The notes beneath the pieces were generated by a model. The model did no database searches. It saw nothing but the letters and a program-made list of their open reading frames with translations, and was not told the DNA's origin. From Halobacillus_B sp963739045 (lineage in GTDB: Bacteria > Bacillota > Bacilli > Bacillales > Halobacillaceae): a stretch of 64,000 nucleotides of DNA. The stretch covers positions 620,001-684,000 of the forward strand of contig CAVTYY010000001.1 in NCBI GenBank assembly GCA_963739045.1, given 5' to 3'. The stretch's first letter is position 1. The number at the start of each line of letters is the position of its first letter. The translations under genes were made by a program, and so were the position numbers. Shown here in pieces: positions 15,948 to 24,312 of the stretch.

Positions 15948-16541
15948 GTGAAAATAAAAAAAGAATTAATGAATGCACTAGCAAAGGAACAATTAATTGT
16001 TTCTATTAAACATCCAAAAGGATTGGATCAGTTTCTAAAGACGGATCTATCCACCGCCTTTCTTATGATGGGAAATATTAATAATTTGCAAGGCTATGTC
16101 GAGGCGATGAAGAGAAAAAATAAATTCGTGTTCCTGCATTTAGATATGGTTCAAGGGATCCGGAATGACCTGGAGGGCTTGAAATTTGTTTCACATTACA
16201 TTAAGCCTCATGGCATCATTACGACAAAAAAGCAACTGCTAACATCTGCAAAGAACCTCGGTTTTTTAACTATTCAACGATTGTTTCTTGTCGACACGGA
16301 TGCGGTCAAAAATGGTATCGAAGTCACGAAAGAGATACAGCCGGATTTTATTGAAGTGATGCCGGGTTTAATGAATTCCGTTTGTGAAAAGATCGTGAAT
16401 GAAGTGGATCAGACTTTAATTACAGGTGGATTAATTCATGAACAAAGCCATATTCAATCCGCCCTTGATCATGGGGCATTTGCGGTTTCGACGAGTAACC
16501 TAAAGCTTTGTAAAGATTATATAGAAAACAGGAAAGGATGA
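15948..16541 (+). CDS. glpP: Glycerol uptake operon antiterminator
   Basis: The 197-residue protein is a GlpP family member: a TIM-barrel-like fold with KHPKGLDQFL, the 'FLMMGNINNLQGYV' stretch, HLDMVQGI, 'SHYIKPHGIITTK', RLFLVDTDA, and the C-terminal 'EVMPGLMNSV', TGGLI and STSNLKLC blocks. GlpP senses glycerol-3-phosphate and lets RNA polymerase read through leader terminators of glp operons. It uses a GTG start with TTTGGAGTGA upstream. It overlaps the ABC ATPase gene region and heads the transport operon, an arrangement that makes the transporter subject to substrate-dependent antitermination. Confidence 0.93.
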   Translation: MKIKKELMNALAKEQLIVSIKHPKGLDQFLKTDLSTAFLMMGNINNLQGYVEAMKRKNKFVFLHLDMVQGIRNDLEGLKFVSHYIKPHGIITTKKQLLTSAKNLGFLTIQRLFLVDTDAVKNGIEVTKEIQPDFIEVMPGLMNSVCEKIVNEVDQTLITGGLIHEQSHIQSALDHGAFAVSTSNLKLCKDYIENRKG

Positions 16542-16546
16542 ATGAC

Positions 16547-17659
16547 ATGAAGAGGTTAGAGTTAAGTAAGATTGCCAAGAGCTACGACAATCAACATTTA
16601 GCCGTATCCGACATCAATCTAACCATTGAACCTGGGGAATTTTTTGTTCTCGTTGGTCCTTCTGGCTGTGGGAAAAGTACGATGCTGCGTATGATTGCGG
16701 GACTAGAAACGATTACTTCCGGTGATTTGAAAATTGGAGGAGACATCGCGAACCACTTACCTCCGAGTAAGCGGGAGCTGTCCATGGTTTTCCAAAATTA
16801 TGCCCTGTACCCTCATCTGTCAGTCGAACAGAACATTACGTTTGGGCTTCACACTAAAGGACTGAACAAGCAGGAACGCAAGGATAGATGTGTAGAGGTT
16901 GCAAAACTATTAGGGCTTGAAGACTACTTAAAACGAAAGCCAAAACAGCTGTCAGGCGGTCAAAGACAGCGAGTGGCTTTAGCACGGGCAATCGCAAGCC
17001 GTTCCCCTATTTGTTTAATGGACGAGCCATTATCCAATCTGGATGCCAAGCTTCGGGCTCAAATGCGTTCTGAAATTAAGCATCTTCAGCGCAAGCTGGG
17101 TTTGACTTTAATTTATGTAACGCATGACCAGGTCGAAGCCATGACGATGGCAGATCGAATGATGATTCTTAAAGACGGTCAGATTCAGCAAATTGGCAAA
17201 CCTTTGGATATTTACAACCAGCCTGCCAATCAATTTGTAGCAGAGTTTATCGGCACTCCACCGATGAATATCATTGAGGCCGCTTTTGATCCATCCATGA
17301 AAGAAATTACGGTTGGAGAAAACGGTACAATAACAGATCTCCCTGAAGGGTTTAAAGCGGATAAAGAGCTCATGGTTGGCATTCGTCCTGAGCATATTAT
17401 GGCTGTTGAAGGCGACCATATGCTCAATACTTTACAGGGAACGATCTATCATTCGGAGATTCTCGGTAATGAAACCATCACAGAAGTGGAGCTTGGGGAT
17501 ACAAGGTGGTCTGTTCGCCAGGCAGGTCAAAAGATTCATAGCATTGGAGACTCGATTCAGATTGTAATTCCAAAAGAACACCTCGTATTTTTCACTCCGG
17601 ATGGGGAACGTCTACCGACTCAAAACGATCAGAACGTGAGGAAGAGGGTGGGCGTCTAA
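16547..17659 (+). CDS. ugpC: Glycerol-3-phosphate ABC transporter ATP-binding protein (UgpC/MsmK type)
   Basis: The 370-residue subunit has Walker A GPSGCGKST (about 39), Q-loop, ABC signature LSGGQRQRVALARA, Walker B ICLMDEP and switch His in YVTHDQVEAM, then a C-terminal TOBE/MalK-type regulatory domain (about 235-365). It energises import together with the two permeases that follow. The ATG at 16547 has GGAAAGG at 9 nt; an ATG at 16538 overlaps the glpP stop and touches the RBS. The product name follows from the operon (glpP before, glycerophosphodiesterase after); sequence alone would also allow another sugar. Confidence 0.88.
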   Translation: MKRLELSKIAKSYDNQHLAVSDINLTIEPGEFFVLVGPSGCGKSTMLRMIAGLETITSGDLKIGGDIANHLPPSKRELSMVFQNYALYPHLSVEQNITFGLHTKGLNKQERKDRCVEVAKLLGLEDYLKRKPKQLSGGQRQRVALARAIASRSPICLMDEPLSNLDAKLRAQMRSEIKHLQRKLGLTLIYVTHDQVEAMTMADRMMILKDGQIQQIGKPLDIYNQPANQFVAEFIGTPPMNIIEAAFDPSMKEITVGENGTITDLPEGFKADKELMVGIRPEHIMAVEGDHMLNTLQGTIYHSEILGNETITEVELGDTRWSVRQAGQKIHSIGDSIQIVIPKEHLVFFTPDGERLPTQNDQNVRKRVGV

Positions 17660-18582
17660 TGGAAACAGCAAAAGAACAGGTCCATAACAGGCAGAAACTT
17701 GCTCTCCCCTATGGTTTGAAGAACTTATTTACCGGGCTGCTTTATTTATTGCCTTCTTTAATACTCCTGGGTGTATTTATCTTCTATCCAATGATCAAGA
17801 CTCTGTATCTAAGCTTCTTCCTAACCGATCAGCAAGGAAACACGGCTGCTTTTGTCGGGCTTGATAATTTTAAATATCTATTAACGGATCCAGGATTTTT
17901 ACACAGCTTTAAAGCTACGATTCTATTCGTGTTCTATACGGTACCAACGAGCATCATCATTGCCTTGTTTCTTGCTCTGATGACAGTTAGTAAGTTAAAA
18001 GGGATCGGATTATTTCGGACGATCTTTTCCTCTACGATGGGGATCAGTGTGGCAGCATCTTCCGTCATCTGGTTATTTCTTTTCAATCCAAGCATAGGCA
18101 TGCTGAATCAGATCCTCGGAATTTTTCATTTGCCGGCCGTCCAGTGGCTGCAAGATCCGCATGCGGCCATTATTGCGGTATCCATTACAACGATATGGAT
18201 GAATATCGGCTTTGCTTACCTGATTATTTTAGGGGGAATGCAAAATATCTCTGAGGATCTCTATGAACAGGCGCGGGTCACAGGAACTGGATACTGGTAT
18301 CAGTTATTTAGAGTAACTCTTCCCATGCTTTCGCCCACTCTCTTCTTTATTACAACGGTATCGTTCATTAATGCCTTCCAAACCTTTGGACAAATCGATA
18401 TTTTGACCAAAGGCGGTCCGAGTAATGCAACGAACCTGATTGTGTATTCGATCTATCGGGATGCTTTTGTCAATTATCGGCTGGGGGAAGCGAGTGCTCA
18501 GGTGGTTCTTCTGTTTTTCTGTATTTTGATCATTACGATCCTTCAATTTAAGTTAGGCGAAAAGAAGGTGCATTATCAATGA
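17659..18582 (+). CDS. ugpA: Glycerol-3-phosphate ABC transporter permease (UgpA type)
   Basis: The 307-residue protein has six main membrane helices and the EAA loop near residue 200 (EDLYEQARVTGTGYWYQLFRVTLP), the contact site for the ATPase. It belongs to the binding-protein-dependent CUT1 family. Its start overlaps the ugpC stop by one base, and its own stop overlaps ugpE, so the set is translationally coupled. Substrate assignment rests on the operon context. Confidence 0.88.
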   Translation: METAKEQVHNRQKLALPYGLKNLFTGLLYLLPSLILLGVFIFYPMIKTLYLSFFLTDQQGNTAAFVGLDNFKYLLTDPGFLHSFKATILFVFYTVPTSIIIALFLALMTVSKLKGIGLFRTIFSSTMGISVAASSVIWLFLFNPSIGMLNQILGIFHLPAVQWLQDPHAAIIAVSITTIWMNIGFAYLIILGGMQNISEDLYEQARVTGTGYWYQLFRVTLPMLSPTLFFITTVSFINAFQTFGQIDILTKGGPSNATNLIVYSIYRDAFVNYRLGEASAQVVLLFFCILIITILQFKLGEKKVHYQ

Positions 18583-19391
18583 AATTGGTAAAGAACATAT
18601 TTATTTACGGGCTTCTCATTCTAAGTGCCTGTTTGATCCTTTTTCCTATTGTCTACACGTTCATGGTCAGCTTCATGAATGGAGGAGAAGTTCTTCACGG
18701 AAATATGATTCCAAAGCAATGGTCCTTTGAAAACTACCGGCTTGCTTTTCAAAAATTGCCTCTTCTCCATTATTTAATGAATAGTTTCATCGTTTCATTT
18801 GTGGTCATGATCGGTCAGCTGATCGTTTCCAGCCTGGCAGCCTTTGCCTTTGTGTTTATTCCCTTTAAAGGGAGGAACGTTTTGTTCTTCTTATTTATAT
18901 CCACCATGATGATTCCCTGGGAAGCGACGATGATCCCTAACTTCATCACAGTCACAAACCTCGGCTGGGTCAATACAATCACTGGTTTAACCGTTCCATT
19001 CTTTGCCCTTGCCTTTGGAATCTTCCTATTAAGACAAAATTTCAAGACGATTCCTAAGGAAATGGACGAGGCGACACAGATTGCCGGGTTGAATCGGTTT
19101 CAGTTTTTCCTGCGAGTGGTTTTGCCTATTTCCAAGACCAGCCTGGTTTCATTAGGGGCTTATAGTTTTCTGACAACTTGGAATATGTACCTGTGGCCGC
19201 TCCTTGTCACAAACAATGACAAAGTGAGAACGGTGCAAATTGGATTGAAAGAAATGCAGTCGCAAGAGGTGGCTACACAATGGGGGGTGGTAATGGCAGC
19301 AGTGATTATCGTGATTTTGCCAACGTTATTGCTTTTATTCTTAGGTCAGAAACAGTTGCAAAAAGGACTCATGGATGGAGCACTTAAATAG
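18579..19391 (+). CDS. ugpE: Glycerol-3-phosphate ABC transporter permease (UgpE type)
   Basis: The 270-residue protein is the second CUT1 permease, with six helices and an EAA loop at about residues 163-185 (KEMDEATQIAGLNRFQFFLRVVLP). The ATG overlaps the ugpA stop (ATGA). It forms the heterodimeric membrane pore with UgpA and docks UgpC. Confidence 0.88.
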   Translation: MKLVKNIFIYGLLILSACLILFPIVYTFMVSFMNGGEVLHGNMIPKQWSFENYRLAFQKLPLLHYLMNSFIVSFVVMIGQLIVSSLAAFAFVFIPFKGRNVLFFLFISTMMIPWEATMIPNFITVTNLGWVNTITGLTVPFFALAFGIFLLRQNFKTIPKEMDEATQIAGLNRFQFFLRVVLPISKTSLVSLGAYSFLTTWNMYLWPLLVTNNDKVRTVQIGLKEMQSQEVATQWGVVMAAVIIVILPTLLLLFLGQKQLQKGLMDGALK

Positions 19392-19429
19392 GTTTTAAAA
19401 AAATTACCCAATTAGAGGAGTGGAACAAC

Positions 19430-20815
19430 ATGAAAAAGATCACTAGTGCAGTTATCGTATTACTTATTTTTTGTCTGACCGTTTTATCTGGATGTGGAAA
19501 CCAAACTTCAGGCCAAGAAAGTTCTGGTCAAGAAGATACACAAGCAAGTTCAAGTGCTGATAAGACAAGCAGCGACGGGAAAACAGAGGTGGTTTTCTGG
19601 CATGCCATGGGTGGAGAACTTAAACCTGTCTTAGAAAACATTGTGAAAGAATTTAATGATAAACATCCTGATATTGAAGTGAAGCCTGTCTTCCAAGGTA
19701 CTTATGAAGAATCTCTTACGAAGTATCGCAGTGTTGGAGGAACAGAAAATGCGCCAGCGATCATGCAGACTTTTGAAGTCGGTACAAAATACATGATTGA
19801 TAGTGGCTATGTACAGCCCGTACAAAAGTTTATTGATGAGGACAATTATGATCTTAGTCAGTGGGAACCGAATATTCGTAAGTATTACAATGTGAACGGA
19901 AAGCAGTATTCTATGCCGTTTAACTCGTCCACTCCTATCTTAATTTATAACAAAGATGCGTTTAAGAAAGCGGGTCTTGATCCAAACAAACCACCACGTA
20001 CTTACAGTGAACTGAAGGAAGCAGCGAAAAAACTAACTATTAAAAATGGGGACAAGACGGAGCAATATGGTTTCTCTATGCTTAATTATGGCTGGTTCTT
20101 TGAAGAATTACTGGCAGAACAAGGCGGGTATTACGTAAACAATAAAAATGGCCGTGAAAAGCCTGCAACAAAGGCATCCTTTAATAGCCCTAAAGGGGTT
20201 AAAGTCTTTAACCTGTTAAAAGACATGGATAAAGAAGGTTCATTCTTTAATGTTGGTTCTAATTGGGATGATATTCGTGGCGCCTTTGTTTCCGGAAAGA
20301 CAGCGATGTATCTAGATTCTTCTTCAGGAATTAACAGCATTGTAGATAATTCAAATTTCGATGTTGGAGCTGGTTACCTGCCACATCCAGACGGGCAAGA
20401 TGGTCAAGGAGTTGTCATCGGCGGAGCATCTCTATGGATGTCCAAAGGAATTGGTGATAAAAAGCAGCAGGCCGCCTGGGAATTTATGAAATATTTAGCT
20501 TCCCCAGACGTGCAGGCAGAATGGCATACGAAGAGTGGCTACTTTGCGATTAACCCGAAAGCCTATGATAAAAAAGTAGTAAAAGAACAGCATAAAAAAT
20601 ACCCGCAGCTTGAAGTAACCGTTAATCAACTGCACGATACAAAAAGTACCAAGGCAACTCAAGGCGCGCTGATTTCCGTATTCCCAGAATCAAGAGAGAA
20701 AGTAGTCACAGCTCTTGAAAAGCTTCATCAAGGAGGAGACCCACAGGATCTTCTGGATAATGCAGCAAAACAAACGGATCGTGCGATTGAAATTGCTAAT
20801 AAAACTAAAAAATAA
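19430..20815 (+). CDS. ugpB: Glycerol-3-phosphate ABC transporter substrate-binding lipoprotein (UgpB type)
   Basis: The 461-residue protein begins with a lipoprotein signal peptide; the lipobox is LSGC with Cys at about residue 22, followed by a Ser/Gln/Asp-rich linker. The rest is a family 1 extracellular solute-binding protein (VVFWHAMGGE at the start; 'NSSTPILIYNKDAFKKAG'; 'GGASLWMSKG'). The W-H-A-M-G-G opening is shared with UgpB proteins. It is tethered outside the membrane and delivers ligand to UgpAE. GAGGAGTGG precedes the start, 38 nt after ugpE. Confidence 0.88.
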   Translation: MKKITSAVIVLLIFCLTVLSGCGNQTSGQESSGQEDTQASSSADKTSSDGKTEVVFWHAMGGELKPVLENIVKEFNDKHPDIEVKPVFQGTYEESLTKYRSVGGTENAPAIMQTFEVGTKYMIDSGYVQPVQKFIDEDNYDLSQWEPNIRKYYNVNGKQYSMPFNSSTPILIYNKDAFKKAGLDPNKPPRTYSELKEAAKKLTIKNGDKTEQYGFSMLNYGWFFEELLAEQGGYYVNNKNGREKPATKASFNSPKGVKVFNLLKDMDKEGSFFNVGSNWDDIRGAFVSGKTAMYLDSSSGINSIVDNSNFDVGAGYLPHPDGQDGQGVVIGGASLWMSKGIGDKKQQAAWEFMKYLASPDVQAEWHTKSGYFAINPKAYDKKVVKEQHKKYPQLEVTVNQLHDTKSTKATQGALISVFPESREKVVTALEKLHQGGDPQDLLDNAAKQTDRAIEIANKTKK

Positions 20816-20838
20816 CTGAGGCTTAGGTAGGAATAAAA

Positions 20839-21576
20839 ATGACTAAAATGATATTTGCTCACCGTGGAAGCAGCGGGACACATCCTGAAAACACATTAGC
20901 TGCCATAACTGATGCCATTGCAGTTGGTGTGGATGGGATTGAGATCGATGTTCAGAAAACCAAAGATGGAAAGTTAGTCGTTATCCATGATGAAACCGTG
21001 GATCGAACAACCAATGGATCTGGTGAAGTGATCCAGATGACACTGGAAGAGATCCAAGCTCTCGATGCAGGGAGCTGGTTCTCTAACAAGTTCCAAGGAG
21101 AACGAATTCCTACTCTTGATCAAGTATTAGATCTTGTAAAGGATACATCCGTCCAGCTCAATATTGAACTGAAAAATGACCTAGTGGATTACCCGAATCT
21201 TGAGGAAGATGTAGTTAGATTGGTGAAGAAGTATGAAGTGATGGATCAAGTCTTAATCTCTTCCTTTAATTATCAATCGTTAGCCAGGTTTTCTTCTATG
21301 AATACTCCTATCGAGTTAGCTGTGCTGACGGAATTACCATTGCCTAAACCGGACGAATTCCTTAGAAATCATGCAGCTTCCTGCATCCATTGCTCGTTGG
21401 AAGCTTATGAGGAAATGATGAACTCCAAAGAAGGCGAACAGCTCAATTATCGAGTCTTTACTTTGAATTCAGATGATGAGCTTATGAGATGGGCACATTC
21501 TCTATCTTGTGATCTTTTCACCGATTATCCTGAGAAGGCTTCTACTATATTAAATAAGAAAAATTCTACTCTTTAA
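20839..21576 (+). CDS. Glycerophosphodiester phosphodiesterase (UgpQ/GlpQ type, cytoplasmic)
   Basis: The 245-residue TIM-barrel enzyme has the catalytic HRG...PENT block at residues 7-17, the metal-binding E-I-D (GIEIDVQKTKDG) and H-D-E-T-V-D-R-T-T-N-G-S-G signature. It hydrolyses glycerophosphodiesters to glycerol-3-phosphate and an alcohol. No signal peptide is present, so like E. coli UgpQ it acts inside the cell on diesters imported by the transporter encoded just upstream. It is the last gene of the operon and is followed by a strong terminator. Confidence 0.92.
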   Translation: MTKMIFAHRGSSGTHPENTLAAITDAIAVGVDGIEIDVQKTKDGKLVVIHDETVDRTTNGSGEVIQMTLEEIQALDAGSWFSNKFQGERIPTLDQVLDLVKDTSVQLNIELKNDLVDYPNLEEDVVRLVKKYEVMDQVLISSFNYQSLARFSSMNTPIELAVLTELPLPKPDEFLRNHAASCIHCSLEAYEEMMNSKEGEQLNYRVFTLNSDDELMRWAHSLSCDLFTDYPEKASTILNKKNSTL

Positions 21577-21583
21577 GCAATTA

Positions 21584-21610
21584 AAACCCACAGTCGCTGT
21601 GGGTTTTTTA
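21584..21610 (+). terminator. Terminator of the glpP-ugp operon
   Basis: A perfect 10-bp stem (AAACCCACAG / CTGTGGGTTT) with a TCG loop runs into T residues, 7 nt after the last stop. Confidence 0.93.
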
Positions 21611-21660
21611 TAGAAGTTCTTTTTAAGATGCGAGATGTGTTCTTAAGAAGGAGTAAAAAA

Positions 21661-21705
21661 ATGGAAGAGGTTAAAAGTGCTACTGTTAAGAAGAATCCTT
21701 CATAA
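21661..21705 (+). CDS. Possible 14-residue micro-ORF
   Basis: AAGAAGGAG is followed by six A and an ATG; the frame encodes 14 mostly charged residues (MEEVKSATVKKNPS) and stops at TAA. The RBS is excellent but the product is very short, so it may be a remnant or chance. There is no other gene in the surrounding 260 bases on this strand. Confidence 0.22.
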   Translation: MEEVKSATVKKNPS

Positions 21706-21790
21706 AAAAATATACCTCCAGAATAAGAGGGCCAATGCAGAATAACTATTCGGTTTCTTTCCTATAATTTATTCAATATAGAAATTATAT

Positions 21791-21833
21791 AATAAAATTT
21801 CCTCTGGAAGTCTAGGAAACTTCAAGGAGGAAA
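21791..21833 (-). terminator. Terminator of the 45-residue membrane protein gene
   Basis: On the minus strand TTTCCTC pairs with GAGGAAA, an inner TGAAGT/ACTTCC stem extends it, and TTTTATT follows. It starts 38 nt after the small gene's stop. Confidence 0.7.
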
Positions 21834-21870
21834 TAAATTTATAACTGTTCCCTGCTAAATTTCTTACCTA

Positions 21871-22008
21871 TTAAACCGTACCAAGAATATGATTGATACA
21901 ATTAATTACAATTTGGCGCTGTTCACTTGACCCAAACAAGATAGCAACTAGTAAAGCTACTAGTAAAAGTAAAGCAATAACCACAGCTGCTAACATAGAA
22001 ATCAACAT
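21871..22008 (-). CDS. Small (45-residue) single-pass membrane protein
   Basis: The product starts MLISMLAAVVIALLLLV, a single strongly hydrophobic helix of about 23 residues, then a polar tail (GSSEQRQIVINCINHI). AAAGGAG lies 10 nt before the ATG and a separate terminator follows, so this is very likely a real gene although it is short. I do not recognise it. A CATACTCTA box (22061-22069) upstream matches the sigma-K -10 form CATANNNTA and is close to sigma-E sites, which hints at mother-cell expression; no clear -35 was found. Similar hydrophobic miniproteins act as regulators of membrane enzymes or as spore-envelope components. Confidence 0.65.
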   Translation of the reverse strand: MLISMLAAVVIALLLLVALLVAILFGSSEQRQIVINCINHILGTV

Positions 22009-22060
22009 ATAACTTCAGCTCCTTTATATTAAATTAGAAGGAAATCTCTCCTTCTTTTAC

Positions 22061-22069
22061 TAGAGTATG
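22061..22069 (-). promoter_or_regulatory. Possible sigma-K/sigma-E type -10 box for the small membrane gene
   Basis: The minus strand reads CATACTCTA, matching CATANNNTA. It is 53 nt before the ATG. The -35 region is not convincing, so this is tentative. Confidence 0.3.
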
Positions 22070-22169
22070 AATGTATAGGAGGATTGCTTGGCCAAGTGTC
22101 ATGTATGTCCAAATTTAGGCAGCCCTTTTTAAAGTTCTTTAAATAAAGTAATAAAATATGGAAGTAAAT

Positions 22170-22210
22170 AAAAAAGCTCCGATCTGAGAAATTCAGACCG
22201 AAGCTTTTTT
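22170..22210 (-). terminator. Terminator of the YjzC-like gene
   Basis: AAAAAGCTTCGGTCTGA pairs with TCAGATCGGAGCTTTTT; on the minus strand it ends in T residues, 19 nt after the stop. The stem is almost perfect and may work in both directions. Confidence 0.9.
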
Positions 22211-22229
22211 TGTGACGTAAATTATTATA

Positions 22230-22412
22230 CTACGAAATTTTTACCCAATGAGCTGCTTCGTTTGATGACGGGGAAGGAGGGAACTGTTCACCTTTTTCCA
22301 CTTTCACTTCCGTATTATCCTTCTGGGAAGATCCGCCACTAATGAGACTGTCTACCTTGTAAGTGCCGCTTTCTGGTGCTTTTTCACCTGTTTTGTAAGT
22401 GTTCTTTGCCAT
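22230..22412 (-). CDS. YjzC-like small protein
   Basis: The 60-residue hydrophilic product starts MAKNTYKTGEKAPESGTY and contains 'KVEKGEQFPPSP' and a C-terminal HWVKIS. The K-x-G-E-x-A-P-x-x-G-x-Y opening and the G-x-x-F-P-P segment are characteristic of the small YjzC family found in Bacillus, whose function is unknown. GGAGGTGG precedes the start. It is a single gene with its own terminator. Confidence 0.72.
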   Translation of the reverse strand: MAKNTYKTGEKAPESGTYKVDSLISGGSSQKDNTEVKVEKGEQFPPSPSSNEAAHWVKIS

Positions 22413-22784
22413 GATGCTCCACCTCCTGAATAGATTAAGAAAAGGTAATCATTTCCTCCTCTTCTTTATATTAAGATAGTATCACGGGGAGGGGCAGCCT
22501 AAACTTAATTTTCAGAAAAATAGCTAATTGTAAATAAAATGTAATAAATAACCAGTTGGATCGTATATAGAGTAAAACACCAAGCGAGATCGATTGAGGA
22601 TGAAGGATAGGAAAGTGATATAATCAAGTAGAAGTTTAATAAAGTGTCATTCCTTTAAGTTAAAGGTAGAAGTGTGAAACCGCTTAGTGACTATGTTCAT
22701 AGGATTATTTTGGGGAAAACAAGGGTTTTCTCAACACGTAATCGAATTGGATTACTTAGAACGACTATACTGGGAGGTTCATGC
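22413..22784. other. Divergent promoter region without a gene
   Basis: A TATAAT (in AGTGATATAATC, near 22616-22624) lies 160 bp before the aldolase start, with TTGAGG 19 bp upstream as the possible -35. A frame open from 22674 joins the aldolase but has no RBS at its start. Nothing else is recognised. Confidence 0.4.
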
Positions 22785-23891
22785 ATGAATAATTCATCAT
22801 TATATGAAGGCTACAAAGCAGCTAAGCATAAACATTCCGGTCATCAAGAGCGCGAAGTCTCTATTCTTAAGCAAGCGTTTGAGAATATGGAAGGCGATCT
22901 CGAAGCTGATTTATATGGAAAGGGGCCATCGATTCGAACGTTTGAACAGAAGATGGCCGCTTATCTGGGAAAAGAATCTGCCGTCTTTTTTCCAAGCGGT
23001 ACGATGGCTCAGCAGATAGCTTTAAGAATTTGGAGCGATGAGAAAGGGATCAATAAAGTTGCCTATCATCCGCTATCTCACTTGGAGCTGCATGAAGAGG
23101 ACGCAATCAGAGAACTCCATCACCTGGAGCCTGTTCTGCTTGCTGAGAAGAATCGGTTAATCGGTTTAGAGGATATTGCGAACCTGGAGGAGGATATTTC
23201 CTGTTTGCTGCTGGAGCTGCCGCAGCGGGAAATCGGCGGACAGCTGCCCTCCTATGAAACGCTGGTGGATTTATCCGATTACTGCAGAGATTATGGGATT
23301 AGGCTGCATTTAGATGGGGCGAGGCTGCTTGAAGTTCTTCCTTATTATGAAAAAACGGCCGCTGAAATCTGCAGTTTATTCGATAGTGTCTATCTCTCCT
23401 TTTATAAAGGGATCGGGGGTATCGCTGGGGCGATTCTGGCCGGAAGCGAGTCCTTCACAGAGAAGTCGAAAGTATGGAAGCGTCGTCATGGCGGGGACTT
23501 AATCAGTCTGTATCCTTACTTCTTAAGTGCTGATTACTATTTTGAAATGCGGAAGAATAAAATGACTGAATACTACCATCATGCCAGGGAACTGGCTGAA
23601 TTATATAACCAGTGTCATGCTGTGCGGACAATGCCTGCTGAGCCGGTGACCAATATGTTCCACGTCCATTTTGCTGCCTCCCGGGAAGAGCTGGAACCGC
23701 TGCTATTAGAAATCTATGAAGCTGCTGATCTAGGGTTTACCGGTTATTTAGGCGAGACCGCTGATGGAGCGCTTTACTACGAGGTCAGCATTGGCGATGC
23801 GTATGAACAACTGCCCAGGGACGTGCTGAAGAGGGCCTTTCAAATGCTTGATGAAAAAATGAAGGCATTAGACGTTTCTCGCCAAAACTAA
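22785..23891 (+). CDS. PLP-dependent threonine aldolase-family lyase
   Basis: The 368-residue protein is a fold-type I PLP enzyme of the beta-eliminating lyase/low-specificity threonine aldolase group. Visible blocks are the N-terminal YGKGPSIRTFEQ and FPSGTMAQQIA (cofactor phosphate loop), LHLDGARLLE (Asp contacting the pyridine N), and SFYKGIGGIAGA with the Schiff-base Lys. Such enzymes split L-threonine or L-allo-threonine into glycine and acetaldehyde. GGGAGG is 8 nt before the ATG at 22785, which fixes the start. It is followed 13 nt later by a VOC protein, probably in the same transcript. Confidence 0.8.
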   Translation: MNNSSLYEGYKAAKHKHSGHQEREVSILKQAFENMEGDLEADLYGKGPSIRTFEQKMAAYLGKESAVFFPSGTMAQQIALRIWSDEKGINKVAYHPLSHLELHEEDAIRELHHLEPVLLAEKNRLIGLEDIANLEEDISCLLLELPQREIGGQLPSYETLVDLSDYCRDYGIRLHLDGARLLEVLPYYEKTAAEICSLFDSVYLSFYKGIGGIAGAILAGSESFTEKSKVWKRRHGGDLISLYPYFLSADYYFEMRKNKMTEYYHHARELAELYNQCHAVRTMPAEPVTNMFHVHFAASREELEPLLLEIYEAADLGFTGYLGETADGALYYEVSIGDAYEQLPRDVLKRAFQMLDEKMKALDVSRQN

Positions 23892-23904
23892 AGGGGGAAA
23901 TGAA

Positions 23905-24270
23905 ATGAGTCATCTTTTTAAACGGATCGATACGGTGTTTCTGAAAGTGAAGAATTTCGACGAGGCGATCGACTGGTACACGGATGTGCTGGGGCTGTCC
24001 GTTCGGTTCAGGGATGATAAGAATGGCTATGCAGCGATTGATATTGGAGAAACTCCTCTGACTCTAGTAAGAACGGAAGACCATGAGCAGATTGAAGATG
24101 AACAGAAGGTTTGGTTTAACTTTTTCTGTCCGGATATTGACCGGGCCCACCGGCATTTAGTGAATTATGATGTTGAAGTCGGCCAGATCTATGAAGAAGG
24201 TAATATCAAATGGTTCCAATTTAAAGATTTAGAAGGAAATCCATTAGAAGTCTGTCATTTTCAAGAATAA
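23905..24270 (+). CDS. VOC-family (glyoxalase/bleomycin-resistance-like) protein
   Basis: The 121-residue product has two beta-alpha-beta-beta-beta modules of the vicinal-oxygen-chelate fold. Likely metal residues are the early D (RIDTVFLKVKNFDEAIDWY region), and the C-terminal Glu in NPLEVCHFQE. It could be a small lyase, dioxygenase or binding protein; substrate unknown. AAAGGGGG precedes the start. The gene follows the aldolase gene closely and ends in a strong bidirectional terminator. Confidence 0.82.
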   Translation: MSHLFKRIDTVFLKVKNFDEAIDWYTDVLGLSVRFRDDKNGYAAIDIGETPLTLVRTEDHEQIEDEQKVWFNFFCPDIDRAHRHLVNYDVEVGQIYEEGNIKWFQFKDLEGNPLEVCHFQE

Positions 24271-24277
24271 TCGTATA

Positions 24278-24310
24278 AAAAAGCCATACAGCCGGACTGT
24301 ATGGCTTTTT
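24278..24310 (+). terminator. Bidirectional terminator between the VOC and YuiD-like genes
   Basis: AAAAAGCCATACAG pairs perfectly with CTGTATGGCTTTTT around a CCGGA loop region. Convergent genes end on both sides. Confidence 0.92.
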
Positions 24311-24312
24311 TA

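Noticed and set aside
22674..22784. Longer form of the threonine-aldolase-like protein
   Set aside because: No RBS at the upstream start and no similarity to the family; the ATG at 22785 has GGGAGG.
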